Source of the DNA: Siderastrea siderea
Taxonomy: Eukaryota; Cnidaria; Anthozoa; Scleractinia; Rhizangiidae
Direction of reading: 5' to 3'
Assembly (NCBI GenBank): GCA_964030785.1
Contig: OZ034967.1
Coordinates: forward strand, 66,613,413 to 66,677,412
DNA length: 64,000 nucleotides
The notes beneath the pieces are model-generated. The model ran no database searches. It was given only the letters and a program-made list of their open reading frames with translations, and was not told the DNA's origin. This document shows, piece by piece, positions 23,982-36,059 of this stretch (positions are counted from its first letter, which is position 1; the number at the start of each line of letters is the position of its first letter). The position numbers were made by a program, and so were the translations under genes.

Positions 23982-25709
23982 TTATGACGCTCCCGTGTCC
24001 CACAAGACGTTTGCAAATCCATTCTTTGTAGGTATCCTTTGTATTTGGAGTAAGCACGTTTCAATTTCGTTGTTATTGCATACACTTGCAGAACCGCTTG
24101 CGGAAGCGATGTCGGTTGGCGATCCTTTGTCCTGTTCTTCTTCGTGTAGTGTTTTGTGGTGAAACCTTTTGCAATCGTTAACGCCACAGGGTTTCTTGCT
24201 TGTACAGTCTTGAATTCTGTGACCCCGTCTTAAGCAGGACCAGCATGCTCCTCTTTCCTTTAATGTGTTAAGCCTTTCCTGTACTGGCTTTGAGAGATAA
24301 AGTCTGCATTCATTAGTCCAGTGATTGGCACCTTCATGGTATAGGCATTTGGTTCTCTTATAGCGTGACGAACCTTGTCCTTCTGGGGTGGCGACTTTGT
24401 CATTCTTTTTCTCTAGGTAATGAAGAGAGCCCCTTAGTGGAAGGCTGCCGCTTGAGCGTAACTCTGCGTTTTCGTATTCTATTGCTTGTTTTTGTTCAAG
24501 GAGAAATCTTAACAGACTTGGAAACTTGTCTCTTTTATCGACGGGACTGTGTTCGGAGCTTACCAGTTTCGCCCACTCTCTTTTCGCATCATTTGGCAGC
24601 TTTCTTTCTATTATGCTCACCGAACTGGTTGTAGTTATTTCTTTCTCTAAACCTAACCTTTTCAAGTCTCTGTAACCGTCGTCGATGACGTTGATGAGTT
24701 CGACGAATTTTTTACTTTCGCCTTCTCTGATAGGCCTCATGTTCTGAATTGCACACATTATGACGTCAGCGACTTTTGCAGGATCGCCGTATTTTTCGTC
24801 CAGTCTCTTCCACATTGCATCAATATCGTCGTCGACGCTTTTTACCGTGTCGGCGGGCTCTTTTCCCAGACATGATCTGAGAACATATGGGGCGTTATCG
24901 GAGTTAATTGACGGCATGACTTGTTTTTCAAAGTCTGTTTTAAATTGTGGGTAATTTCTTACATTTCCGTTAAATGACGGCATTTTGATTTTTTCGAGTT
25001 GTAGCGGATTGCCTTTGTCTTTCGCGTTGTTATCGTCTCTTTTAGCTGAAATAAATGCTTCGATACGGCCACTGATCTCTTGATGGCGCGCGTGCATGTT
25101 TCGAATCCATTCGATTTCCTTTTCTACGTTTTCGTAGTCAAGTAGCTCGAGCATTGTGTTATGTACCGCTTTACAGTCTGCGAGCGCGATATCTAAATCT
25201 CTTTCGGTTTTGCGCAAAGCTTCTGGAGTATTTACTTCCTTATTTTGTGATTCCATTGCGTCGCGTGCGTGTTCAACTAAGGTGTCAAATATAGTCCTCA
25301 TGGACTTCTTTTTGATACTGAATTGTTCCAATAGTCGCTTTAGTTTTTCTTGTTCATGTCTCATTGATTCTTGTTTGTGGAATTCTTCCACTCGTTTCTG
25401 CTCGTGCAAGGTTTGGTCGTTGACGTACTGCGCGTGAGCAGTCGCTGCTTCTTCGTACAGTTCTTGTAATTCATTTATCCATGCTTCATTCTGCTCTATT
25501 TCGTCTTCGGTTAAGTGTATCATGTAAATGTCATGCTTACCTTCGACAATATTCCAAGCTTCGTGTAAGTTCGCAAAGGTTCTTTTGACCGCATCCATAC
25601 CTTTGTTATCCTGGATGGACTTCAAGAATTCATTGCGTTTCCTTGTGAATCGTGACTTGGCTGAAGTCCTAATTCTCTTTGCTTCTTCTTTTTTCGCTTC
25701 TGCTGCCAT
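23982..25709 (-). CDS. BEL gag plus protease start
   Basis: I chose the ATG at 25,709, 28 bases after the 5' LTR, rather than the longer frame that begins inside the LTR. The N-terminal half is charged and coiled-coil-rich. A DUF1759-like region (LEKIKMPSFNGNVRNYPQFK) follows, then zinc-knuckle-type Cys/His clusters (CWSCLRRGHRIQDC, CGVNDCKRFHH). The frame stops right after the aspartic protease motif WDTGAS. Confidence 0.85.
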   Translation of the reverse strand: MAAEAKKEEAKRIRTSAKSRFTRKRNEFLKSIQDNKGMDAVKRTFANLHEAWNIVEGKHDIYMIHLTEDEIEQNEAWINELQELYEEAATAHAQYVNDQTLHEQKRVEEFHKQESMRHEQEKLKRLLEQFSIKKKSMRTIFDTLVEHARDAMESQNKEVNTPEALRKTERDLDIALADCKAVHNTMLELLDYENVEKEIEWIRNMHARHQEISGRIEAFISAKRDDNNAKDKGNPLQLEKIKMPSFNGNVRNYPQFKTDFEKQVMPSINSDNAPYVLRSCLGKEPADTVKSVDDDIDAMWKRLDEKYGDPAKVADVIMCAIQNMRPIREGESKKFVELINVIDDGYRDLKRLGLEKEITTTSSVSIIERKLPNDAKREWAKLVSSEHSPVDKRDKFPSLLRFLLEQKQAIEYENAELRSSGSLPLRGSLHYLEKKNDKVATPEGQGSSRYKRTKCLYHEGANHWTNECRLYLSKPVQERLNTLKERGACWSCLRRGHRIQDCTSKKPCGVNDCKRFHHKTLHEEEQDKGSPTDIASASGSASVCNNNEIETCLLQIQRIPTKNGFANVLWDTGAS

Positions 25710-25736
25710 TCTTGGAGGATTCTCACGAATTTCGAA

Positions 25737-26039
25737 TGTATCGGTGTGTACCAATATTCCACAAAATAGGCTATCGGTTTCAAACTTTATTCCATTTAGT
25801 AGTAGGTAGTCTGTAGTCTGTAGTGTAGTTCGAAATCTGTAAAGCAAGACATAACTGTCTATTTATAGTCTTCACATCACAAAAGGAAATACAAAGAATA
25901 TTTACCCGATGGCCTTCAGTTGTTGTCTTATCACAGTTGTGTCTGTGTCAATTGATCAGTAATACAATAATTAGGAAATTATCGTTTGTCACGCGTTATG
26001 TGCGTGTAATTAAGTGAAATTATAATCAATGACGATACA
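25737..26039 (-). repeat. BEL LTR (5' in element orientation)
   Basis: 303 bp, TG...CA ends, near-identical to 21,217-21,519. The gag start lies 28 bases downstream in the minus direction. Confidence 0.92.
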
Positions 26040-26153
26040 ATTAACAACGCTTTGAACAGATACGCTAGGACATCAACGCTTTGAAGATACGCTAGAAAAA
26101 TCAAGTTCTCTTACCTACATATATAAAACTAATTGATCTACGTTATAAAGAAT
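26040..26153. repeat. Segmental duplication copy A (right part)
   Basis: It matches the sequence at about 46,647-46,705 and 46,998-47,034 in copy B. A short tandem of CAACGCTTTGAA...GATACGCTAG is present only in copy A next to the BEL insertion. Confidence 0.75.
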
Positions 26154-27969
26154 CATGTCAAGCACGCACAAACAAAGAAAAGTGCTGAATAGAATAGTTA
26201 CCTTTGACCATGGGGCACATGTTTGCCGCAAGTTACGAGCAATAAAAGAGGTCGGTTGAAGAGTTGACTCCGAAAAGCATGCAGGTCACCAACTGTATTC
26301 ACAATATTAGTCTTCGGTGTGTTGCACAGTTCTTGTTTATTACTAATAATCGTGACCTGTACTTTTTCTGGAAGCCTTAACGTAACGGCTCCACTTTCGT
26401 TCAGTCTAAACTCGTTTCACGTGAGGATTCGATTTGAAAGCTGAATATGAAACTAACACAACTTCAGGAGAAGCCTGCATTTTCAGACTGTACCTTGCTT
26501 TGATGAAAGCTCCCGATGTTGAAATTTATGGTGTCATGATGAGTAACACGAATAATTTCAGATTCGAGCAGGGAATCAACGAATAGACAAATGCAAATGG
26601 GATCAATAAAGCTTACGTCAAACATAAAGTTTATTTTCTCTCCAGCTGAACAAATTATTGAGACGATCACATCATTTTTATTTCAAATGAATAAAAAAGC
26701 TCCTTTCTCATTCCCAGATAAATATACCTACAGTTTACGTCTTCTGACGACCCCACATTTCTATTATTATTAAATAAACATTTTGGCCCAATTAGAATAT
26801 ATGTAAATGTATGAACCCATAGATTTATTTTCCATAAGAAAAACGCTCGCTGCTTAAATTTAAAATTAAAGAAACCGAACAGCCTTACTATTTACACACC
26901 TGTTACATGAACTATCCAAAATTGTTTCCTCACAATCTCCATCTGTGATTTCCTGCGTCTTTCACAGGGTACCCACACTGGGGTTTTTCATTGGGTAAAC
27001 GGGACTAAATAGCGAGAAAAAATGAAAGTAAAATCACTCACCGATAAGTTCGTCTTAATGTGAGCACTAAATCAGCTGACTAAATCAGGAAACCTTTTGG
27101 CAGACATGACAAATTTACTTTAAAATTGCATTGAACCGTTCGTATTACTCGCGAATTTAATCACGAAACAAACACTTCCCTTAAACTTCAAACAAGCAAT
27201 GGAAAACAGTTAATCTGGAAACAGTTAATGTTTCCAGTGAGAACAGCTAGCAATAAACGGTTAAGTTCCCTTGTCAATGGCTGTCACGAAGGCAGAAAGA
27301 TACACCTTTAAAAAGCTACAGCCTCGGCCAATTATCTTGAAACACCTTGCCATCTTCTCCCTATCCCCCCTTTACAATATTGAAAAGACCACAAAATTTG
27401 GCATTTTCTGCGTGAAACGGCGGATCTTTTTCAACATTGAATTGGGAGGGGGGTAGCCACCTACAAAGCTTCAAGTGTCCCCAGAATTTGTGGCTGAGAC
27501 TGTGGTTCCCATTCAATGGATACATTTGAAACAAGGATAATATTGAGTTTCCCATCAAGTTATTGATCAGCCACTCAAACAAAAAACAACACTAATACCA
27601 CTAAATACTTGCCAAGTCTTTTCACAACTGTTTTGAACCTGCCACAATGATGACACAAACTAATTTGCAGAGTAACTCAACTGGTTCAGCCCAACGTCAA
27701 ACAGCAGTTCACTCATAAATTTCTCAACAACTGAACGTGAATTGAAATTAATTGATTTAATTTGTAATTAATGTCTTGTTAACAGCCCCCAACCCCCCTC
27801 CCCACCCCCCACCCATGTGCCCCCACCACCTTGGGATATTTATTATGTAATGCAGCAAAGCTACCACTTATAGTAATGCAATAAAAAAAGAAGCGAAACT
27901 GGAGAGATTAGCCTTGTAATTGGCAGTAATCTATCAATTCAGCAATAAAAGATAAAAAAGAGGAATGTA
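26154..27969. other. Intergenic, no gene supported
   Basis: AT-rich sequence without a convincing frame, domain or structured repeat. A C-rich run lies near 27,785-27,830. Confidence 0.5.
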
Positions 27970-29512
27970 TCACACGTCTTTCCAATTACTGTTTAAGTGT
28001 TTTAGAAGCCTCTCAGCTTCCCTGGTCCCCGTCAAATAAGCACCATGAACAGTCCCATAAAACTGCCGGTGTGTTGCCTCACCCGCGAACATTAACTGAA
28101 GGACAGGGAGGTCTTTACTGCCAGCAAACTCAGAAGGGAGGGGTGAGGCCAGACAATCAAAGTAACATCCCCTGACCTCCCTGGCCAAAAATGAATATGA
28201 CCCTCTCGTCCAAGGATTTGTTGCCCACTGCGTTGTATGAACATTCACAAGACGTGGCAATGATTTGAGAGAAGTGAATTTTTTGATAGCTGCAAGGCAG
28301 ACTTGTCCCACTTCATGAAGGGGTGTGCTTTCAATTTGAAGGGATTCATTCCCTTGAAACCAAGCCAGCAGAACATTGGACCCGGGACGGGCTGTCTGAA
28401 AGGAGTAAAGGCGGCGGACCCGTGGACAGTGTAGTATTTTTGCTTCTATGTCATACTCTTTACTATCCAAGTCATTTTCAATTCTATCCATTTCATATTT
28501 GCCATTTTCCTCATCTTTCCAAACCAGATGAATGCTATACTCACCCAAAGGCCAAAAGGGCTCCTCAAATTCAAGAAAAATCTTGCCTACGTAGCCAAAT
28601 CCAAGATTCTGTGACATTGATTTTGTCAGTTGGCAATGGGGGAGAAAATAACGACAAATATGTTTCTTTGAGAACACCAAGGGAGACTGTTAATATGACA
28701 TGATCTGCTTCAAATGATTTTCCATTACTACAAAGTATTTTCACAGGATGACGGCTTTTTGGAGAATCCAATTCACTGGTGGTTGTCCAGTTTATTCTCA
28801 CCTCGTGGTTACAATGGACACGGTCACTACTCAGTTCCGCTTGTAATGCTTTTACAATGTTGTCATATCCGCTAGGAATAGGGCAGAAACCTAAACCATC
28901 TAGGAAAATGTACTCGCCAAATTCTTCAAGATTTAAATCAGTTAAGGAATCACTACCGGCGGAATTGCATTCTCATTCTTGAAGGAATGAAAACAGGCTG
29001 CGCTTTAGCATCTTGGTTTCAGGTGTATCTGCGGTACACAAGTCAAGGTAAGACTGGAAACCTTGGTTTAAATAATCACCAACAGTCATTTTGAAACCAT
29101 TCACGCTTTTGGTAAAATTTCTCATCTTTAGCAGATCTTCAGTTTCTGATATTAAACTGTAGAAGACATTCCACACCTCTGTTAGAAGCTGATCATCAAC
29201 GTGTTGTCGCAGTTGAGGGTTGATTTTTGGTTTTGTTCTGCTGTCTTCATTCATCCATTCTTTATCTGACTTGCTAAGCAGTCCCAAATCACACGCCAGG
29301 TCAAATACAGGATTTTCTATTGTCCCATGTATCCACGCAGCACCAAATTCTACCTTATTTTCTCCAATCTTACCAGAGTGAATTCTGCCACCCACTCGCT
29401 CACTCGCCTCAAGGACACACACCTCAACTTGCCCAGACTTGTGCAGCTTGCTGGCAGCAGACAGTCCTGCTATTCCTGCACCAATCACCACTACTTTGGG
29501 TTTTGGTGACAT
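27970..29512 (-). pseudogene. Flavin amine oxidase (spermine/polyamine oxidase type) with stop and frameshift
   Basis: The N-terminus holds an FAD-binding dinucleotide fold (VVVIGAGIAGLSAA, then a Glu/GG motif EASERVGGRIHS and FGAAWIHG). The C-terminus holds the second FAD motif region (LMFAGEATHRQFYGTVHGAYLTGTREAERLL). Spacing and length (about 510 residues) fit SMOX/PAOX flavoenzymes, which oxidise spermine or N-acetylpolyamines to aldehyde and H2O2. A TGA at 28,973-28,975 interrupts the frame; clear homologous sequence continues after it. A frame change occurs near 28,611-28,618, before LGFGYVGKIFLEFE. An acceptor-like TTTTACTAG just upstream of the ATG suggests a 5' non-coding exon. It could be a recent pseudogene, or a functional gene with assembly errors. 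Confidence 0.85.
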
Positions 29513-32500
29513 ATCACTAGTAAAACACAAAGAAAAACACAGGACTTCATCAGTAAGGAAATGGTTAGGTAAGGACAGTACCATTTCATCTCAGCATCAC
29601 TTGCTTGATGCTATATTTTAGGTGTATATTTTACTTGTAACTTTTTAAGGATTGCAATGAAACTGGGAATCATATACATTTACTAGCTCACCACAGCCTC
29701 CCAGTATCTCAGTGGTCTCAGCATCTCACCCATGGCTGTAGCCAGAAAAAAATTATGACTGAGGCAAATATGTCCAGGTTTAAAATTATGACTGAGGCAA
29801 TGTCCATGGTTACATTCTCTTGCTAGGTATTGAGGGTGTTAAACGAAAAAAATGACTGAGAAAACGAAAACAAATGACTGAGACAAGTGCCTCGGTTTGC
29901 CTCATTCTGGCTATGGCCCTGGATTCTACAGTATTTTCTAGGATCCTACAGGATCCTGTAGGTTCACACAGGCTCCTACCCAGGATCCTAAATGGCAATA
30001 ATCCTAACCACGTTTTATAGGATCTTACTCAGGATCCTAAAAGTCTTTCAGGATCCTGCTTAAGATTGTCTAGGATCCTGATTAGGATCCTATAGGATCT
30101 TGTTTAGGATTCTGTAGGATCCTATAGGATCTTAAACAGGATCCTAAAGGTTCCTATAGGATCCGAAACAAGATCCTAGGATCCTACAGGATCTTATGTA
30201 GGATCTTATCAGGAACTTGGTTAAGATCCTACAAAATCCTGTTAGGATCCTAATAGGATCCTATTAGGATCCTAGGCAGAATTTTTCCCAGGGGGGTTCA
30301 GTTCCCATCAGGAACTCAGGTTTGTTTCTTTGTCCCACATTCATGGCCACATTATTACTTAATATTACATCTTTCCTGTTTATTTTAGGTTTCATTTGTT
30401 GTATTTTTCTTGTGTATCTTGTATGTGTTATCGCTTTACTTTTACCTCGTTTTTACCCAAGTGATAAGTAGTTTCAACTACTAAGAAATGTTTATGCAAT
30501 ATAATTTTATCTTTTATACATTATTAATCAGGACGAAAACCAAAAGGTTCCTTCACCACCTTTAACTCTGGACGTGTCATTTCTCAAAACCCTAAGCCTC
30601 AGTGTTTCATTCACCTCATCTCAGCCCTCACTGCTAACATATTTCCCCATTTCCCTTCACCAGTTAAGGACCAAATGTTAATTTTAAATATTAAATGCAG
30701 TTGAATCATACTACTTTAAAAACACTAAAACTCTTCAGAGTCATGTTTAGAACTGAAATTTGGGTCTGCCAAAATAAGTAATGCGCAACATAATCAAAGG
30801 TAACAGGTTTTGTTTTTGAGAAACACATCTGAGAAAAACTGATTTATATTACCTGCATAATTTTGTAATTTTTTGAACTTTTTATGGCTTTACTATGCCT
30901 GGCTACAACTCTAGAGCTTTTATTATATTACATTTAGAGATCAAAAAAGTGCTTTGAGGTGTGGAATGCCTACACTGAGGCAATGAGGCTTATTTCAGTT
31001 CAAACAAGTCAAAAGTGTTGCATATAGTGAATGTAAAGAAATAAGTACCGTAGTGTTTACAACAACATGTCCAGCCATTTGAAATCAGACCGATATCTTG
31101 AGGAGGTATTAAAGCAATATTGATACACCTTTCATTCTAGTACCAGATGAAAATCTTACATGATTACATTCACAAAACACATAAACCGTTTTCGTGGTGG
31201 TATGAGTAACATGTGGAAGACAGGGGCTGTGCAGAAATCTAAATGCAAGATCACTTTACACAATGCAAGATGTAATTATTATTTAAATTGCCTAAACGTG
31301 GACACATTTTTCATCAAGAACATTTTTTCTTTCCAATTTTTTTCTTTCTAATAGATCCTTTTTATTTTATAAAAATATATTTTTTGCTGCCTATACTATA
31401 CAGTAGCTGTAGTCCTGAACAACATTGTTAGTGCATTAGATAAACTGTGTGCTCTCACAGTGTTCAATATGAAGGAATAGAAAAGTACATGCTAATCACT
31501 GCCAATGGGAAGAAAGGCGCAAGGTTATAATGCTAAAAGACAAACTAGTGGAACAATTTTTGTTCCTAAGGCATAGGAACTGGAGGCACTAGGGACTGTG
31601 TGCAGGGTGGAGGGGGGGGAGAGATTCAGTGCAAAAGGTTGGGATTCAACAACAGGAATAATCCTGTCTATCAGGTATTTGATTGCGAGTCACAGCCCGG
31701 GGAATGGAACATTTGTCTTTGCTCAGGAAGTTCCTCAGTGGGTCCAATCTTCAGACACAGTTTAATACCAATTAGTGTCTTCCTTCTTTGTGATTTGGAA
31801 ATTACACTCTCAGGAAGAAACATTGATTTTGACTTTTCATGGAAATTTATCTGTCAATTCTAGTCAGAAAATATTGATTTTAAGAATATTACCTTTTAAG
31901 TGCACATTGGAATAGGAATCTTAAGGAAAATCCAAGACATCCTTGACCTTTTAATTGCTATCAACATGAATACTGAGTAACATGTTCACCATAATAAAGG
32001 TATGTTGAAAATACTTGTAAGTTTGTTTTAGAATTTTTTATGCCTCTGCATGGGTCTTCACTTTTCCCCCCCTCCCCTCCCCCAGCATTTGATAGGAGCT
32101 CAATGGCTCAGACAGTTGCCAATGATTAAAATCTCTTTTGATAAGAATATGCACTGCTTTCTTCTTGAAATCAAATAGAATTAACAACTTTTAATAGCAA
32201 AAATGTCATATTCTCCATGGTGGGAAAAACCTGACAAATGCCCCACCCCAACACAGACCTCTGACGACGATGCTGATGCTTGAAATTGACTGAACCACAG
32301 TTTGTTAGGATAATGCTGATGATAGGGGGCCACGTGCTGGATCTGAAAAGAATAAACAAAAATGGGCGCGACAGAATTAAGCTGTACCACGCTTATTTTG
32401 TGTTAATGCTGTTTATAACATGCATTATACTCTTATTTCCATATCGTTGTAAGATCGCTTTACACATGCACAACAAGAAGTCAGAAAACCCATGCCATCG

Positions 32501-34400
32501 CCACCGGCCCTCAAATGGGATGACTCCGAGAGTAAATAACCTACCATAACTGAAAGTATTACGAATGAGTACCTGTTGTTCGAGTGTCACCTCGCACTGA
32601 AATATTTCAGTATTGAAAATGTGACCACTAAATGCACCAAAATCCTTGACTTTTAGCGTGCGAATACAGGGGAGTTCTGAGTCCTAAATAGCCACCATCT
32701 TCACAGGGAGACACTTTAGTGCGACAAAGACTAAGCCATACGCACTGTGAGTCACATCCACGTTACACAACTGATATCGCATGCTAATATACCATGATGT
32801 CACATGAATGTCACCCGTAAGTCACGAATGGCCTGAATTTCCTAATTTAAAGAAAGAGCAGGCAACCTTTCTTTCAATTTAAAAATGAAAAGTTCAAAAC
32901 CAACTGTCGAATTGTAAAAGCGTCTTTGGGGCTGCAAAACTGTCACGCATTTTTAAATTGCACTAAGAAAAAAACCGTGGACATCACGGGGGACATGCCC
33001 AGAAGCTCCTGACATGCTGTATTCACACACTCTATAAACCTCGTTATTTTCTGTGTTACAGCGGAAACAATGAAACTGCCGGCAAGCCATAGTCCATCAG
33101 AAATGTAGTGGTCAGGAACCGAGTTCGCCTGTCTTACATGAAAAACAGCCAGTGCGAAACCGGTCTTCTGGGAACTGAAACGTACCTTTGAAAGCCTGGT
33201 AGGAAAAGAAGGACTAAGAAAAATGCATGTGACAAACACCAAGGATTTCAAGTGCTCTGGGGAACCACACTTTCAGACAAGACATTGCACGGAATTTGAA
33301 GAATTAGCCGTGGATTTCAAAGGCGCGAATTACCTCGCCATAACTCGTCTTGTTCTGAGAAAACGTTTGGGAAGGGTAAACGGCACACACTTGAGTCTTA
33401 GGTCAGTGTTCCTGATAAACACGCGCTGCACGGTGGTGAATGTCACACGCAGTTTATGGGGCGGCCGAAGTACAAAAATATTCATGCAAGGAAAAATTGA
33501 GTGAAAAAAAATTCATGCACAGCGAGTAGCCCAGAACTGAAGAAAGTTCTTGCATACGGAAAAAGGTATTCCTGAAAGGGAAATGTTAAGGAAAAAAATT
33601 CGTACATCTCAAAGATCCCCCCCCCCCCCCGCCCCAGATAACTTTTCTAATGGTCGGTTTTGAAGTCACGCACGAGCAGACGAGGCAAACACGCGATGAA
33701 AGTTCTCATCCCACACGCCAACTTTGCTAACACGTACGCCTCTCAACACAAAAAAGTCTACTCCACATTGTCTTTAAAACAAGCTTTACATATGAACTAC
33801 TGACGATGACCCTGCAATGTACCAGCATACCATTATGCTGGGGAAGGACGGTTAATATTAATTCTTTCCGTAGCTTCACTGAATGGCAGGAAACCGAATT
33901 AAACCGCTTACAGAGTGCAAAACAATCCGTATTTTTAGCGTTAATTCGTACAGTCCGAACGCGCGAAAAAAAAACTGTTTCACACACTGAGCGCATGTAA
34001 TCGGCCAAATCGTGCACTGAGAATTCCATAAGCTAACATTGGTTCATATTTCCTTCGAAAACAAGAGTTAATTATAAGACGCGGCGTGTTCGTATGAAAA
34101 AAAAAGTTCGCGTATTACCTAAGTCAAGTGTACGCAGGGAAAGAGGCGAGGAGAAAGAATTTAAGCGAGCGAAGGGCGATATAGCGAAGGTTTAAGAGTC
34201 ATTTTAATAAGACCTCACTTGTTTTCACTGGTATAGATAGTCCAATGTATGTAGGTACAACAGAGTAATTCATCAGCAGTTTCCAGCAAATACGAAATGA
34301 TAGGAATTCAAACAAGACAGTATGTTCGCACTAGGTATGGAAAGAATGTACATTAATTTTGAAATTGAAAAGCAGAGACCGATACAACGTAGAATAAGAG
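29513..34400. other. Long non-coding stretch with one satellite block
   Basis: No gene is supported over nearly 5 kb. It contains a short 'aaattatgactgaggcaa' duplication near 29,750-29,895, the AGGATCCT satellite (29,930-30,285), a (C)n run near 33,620 and otherwise AT-rich unstructured sequence. Small frames such as the one at 32,943-33,251 lack domains or homology cues. Confidence 0.5.
29930..30285. repeat. AGGATCCT palindromic satellite
   Basis: Over about 350 bp the 8-bp palindrome AGGATCCT and close variants (AGGATCTT, AGGATTCT) recur at irregular 8-25 base spacing, often as pairs such as AGGATCCTATAGGATC. There is no coding potential. Confidence 0.8.
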
Positions 34401-34410
34401 AATTAGTTTT

Positions 34411-34451
34411 GTACTATATTTCGGCTGGCCAAACCAGCCTTCTTCAGGTAC
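34411..34451 (-). ncRNA. Hammerhead-ribozyme-like motif of the Penelope element
   Basis: On the minus strand the order is GTAC, CTGAAGA (the CUGANGA core), a GGCTGG/CCAGCC stem with a short loop, GAAA, TATA, then GTAC. This fits the minimal hammerhead core with a palindromic GUAC stem and a very short third stem, the dimer-type form reported in Penelope-like elements. It lies downstream of the Penelope coding end, where such ribozymes occur. Activity is not shown by sequence alone. Confidence 0.6.
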
Positions 34452-34618
34452 AATGGAGTTTACATTGGCTATGTTTAAATTTATATGGTGATAATGGAAT
34501 CTTACGAAATACCGGAAATACGTAAAACTAAATACAGGAAATATGTAAACAATGTAAAATAAAAAATTTAAAATATGCTAAGCTTAAAAATGACAATAAA
34601 ATAGTAAAAGTAGAAAAA

Positions 34619-35701
34619 CTAATAGGTTTCTTCGCGTATGTTAAGGCCATCGGGAACAAGTGTTCTGCCTTTTAAAATTAAAAAAGCTTCCCTGGCCTTA
34701 CGGATTGAGTCTCGGTTGGAGAAGACTTTTTCGATGGGGATTAATTGTATGTCATTAGCAGTGTGGTTAGGCGAGGAAATGAAATGTTGTGCGGCTGTAG
34801 TGGGTTTAGATTTACTGTTAGGGTTATCTATGGTACTGCGGTGTTCATTAAATCGGTCTTTTAAACGTCGTTTAGTTTCTCCTATGTATTGTAAATTACA
34901 GCGGTTACATTGAATCATGTAGATGAGGTTTTGAGTGTAACAGGTCAGGTTAGATTGAATGTGGCGCGTTTCACCAGTAGAAAGGAAGGTATAGGTAGTT
35001 AGTCCGTCAGTAATATAAGGACAAGTAGCGCAGTTCTTTCCACAACGAAAAGAACCGGATGGAAGTTGTGGATGCGGATTAGTCAAATTAGAAGGGAGTT
35101 TGGCCTTCACTAGTAAATCGCGAAGGTTAGGGGAGCGCCTGAAAGCAACAACAGGCAACTGTTGAAAAACGGTTTTGCAGCGGTTAGAAGAGAGTAGTAA
35201 ATGAAAATGTCTTTTGATAATGTTAGAGATGTGAGGAAGTGATGGATTAAAAGTAGTTATAAATGGTACACGTTTATTTTTGTTGACGTCTTTCGTTTGT
35301 AAGGCAAGTCTACGGGGGATGTCGGTCGCGCGTTGTATTTGTTTGGTGACAAGGTTACGGTTGTAACCTCGTTTGAGAAGGTACGTTGTAAGTTGGGCAG
35401 CGCGAGTATTGAACGTTTCGTCGGTAGAACAAATGCGTCGTAAACGGAGTGCTAGACTGAAAGGAATGGCTTTTTTAGTATGTGAGGGATGGCAAGAAGA
35501 GTAAAGTAAATGTTGGTGTTTGTCGGTAGGTTTGGTGTAAAGGTCAGTACTGATGTCACCGTTGTCAGTTAAAGAGACATTAACGTCAAGAAAAGGTACG
35601 TTAGTTGAAGAATGTGAGCTGGTGAATTTGATGGTGGGATGAATGCTGTTGAGATAATCGATGAAGACTTTTAGGTTATCCAGACCTTCAATCCAGATCA
35701 T
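34619..35701 (-). CDS. Penelope RT C-terminus and GIY-YIG endonuclease
   Basis: The frame starts just after the RT catalytic region and includes [10 protein letters not shown] and [20 protein letters not shown], which are thumb-region signatures of Penelope RTs. A Cys cluster ([11 protein letters not shown]) follows, then the GIY-YIG core [30 protein letters not shown] with a downstream Glu/Asn region. The product nicks DNA to prime reverse transcription in intact elements. The element is truncated, so it is probably inactive. Confidence 0.85.
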   Translation of the reverse strand: MIWIEGLDNLKVFIDYLNSIHPTIKFTSSHSSTNVPFLDVNVSLTDNGDISTDLYTKPTDKHQHLLYSSCHPSHTKKAIPFSLALRLRRICSTDETFNTRAAQLTTYLLKRGYNRNLVTKQIQRATDIPRRLALQTKDVNKNKRVPFITTFNPSLPHISNIIKRHFHLLLSSNRCKTVFQQLPVVAFRRSPNLRDLLVKAKLPSNLTNPHPQLPSGSFRCGKNCATCPYITDGLTTYTFLSTGETRHIQSNLTCYTQNLIYMIQCNRCNLQYIGETKRRLKDRFNEHRSTIDNPNSKSKPTTAAQHFISSPNHTANDIQLIPIEKVFSNRDSIRKAREAFLILKGRTLVPDGLNIREETY

Positions 35702-35922
35702 AAAAATATCATCGATATATCTAAACCAAGTGTGGGGTTGGAATGGGGCATTTCTAAAGCTTTGGCTTCGAAATAGCCCAGGAAAAGGTTGGCATAAGAT
35801 GGGGCCATTTTGGTACCCATGGCTGTGCCGTGGATTTGAAGATAGTGGTTATTGTTAAAGGTGAAGTTGTTAAAGTTGAGAATCATACGAATGAGGTCAC
35901 AGAGTTTGGTGGTTGACAACAC
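35698..35922 (-). pseudogene. Penelope RT palm fragment
   Basis: This piece holds the RT motif [18 protein letters not shown]. It ends in a frame different from the downstream ORF, close to where the YxDD box is expected, so a frameshift separates the two. The N-terminal RT fingers are missing. Confidence 0.75.
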
Positions 35923-36059
35923 AAAACTGTTACAATTCGCTCTTTATTTTAATAAATTCCTCCATTATTTATCAAACAATGCCTTTGCAACATAGCAGTT
36001 CTGGACAAAAAGGTGTTTTAGTTAGAAAAAGGAGACGGAACTATTCCATATTGAAAGCC

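Larger units (their letters stand above)
21217..26039 (-). mobile_element. BEL/Pao LTR retrotransposon, defective
   Basis: Two near-identical 303-bp LTRs (21,217-21,519 and 25,737-26,039), each starting TGTATCGG and ending CGATACA, bound a 4.8-kb element read on the minus strand. Gag, protease, RNase H and integrase regions are recognisable in BEL order. The reverse transcriptase region is missing: only about 90 nt separate the protease DTGAS motif from sequence leading into RNase H. A stop or frameshift after DTGAS and another between RNase H and integrase also break pol. Flanks (TATAC and ATTAA) do not form a target duplication. The nearly identical LTRs suggest a fairly recent insertion. 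Confidence 0.9.
34411..35922 (-). mobile_element. Penelope-like element, 5'-truncated
   Basis: The minus strand encodes the C-terminal part of a Penelope-type reverse transcriptase, a linker and a GIY-YIG endonuclease, followed by a non-coding tail with the hammerhead-like motif. The upstream part of the RT is absent and the coding frame is broken once near 35,700. Confidence 0.85.

Noticed and set aside
28973..28975. TGA as possible selenocysteine codon
   Set aside because: The enzyme family is not a selenoprotein, no SECIS hairpin was seen and a separate frameshift lies in the same gene.
32943..33251. 102-codon minus frame with a signal-peptide-like start
   Set aside because: No downstream domain, no splice partners, and an overlapping plus frame of similar length.
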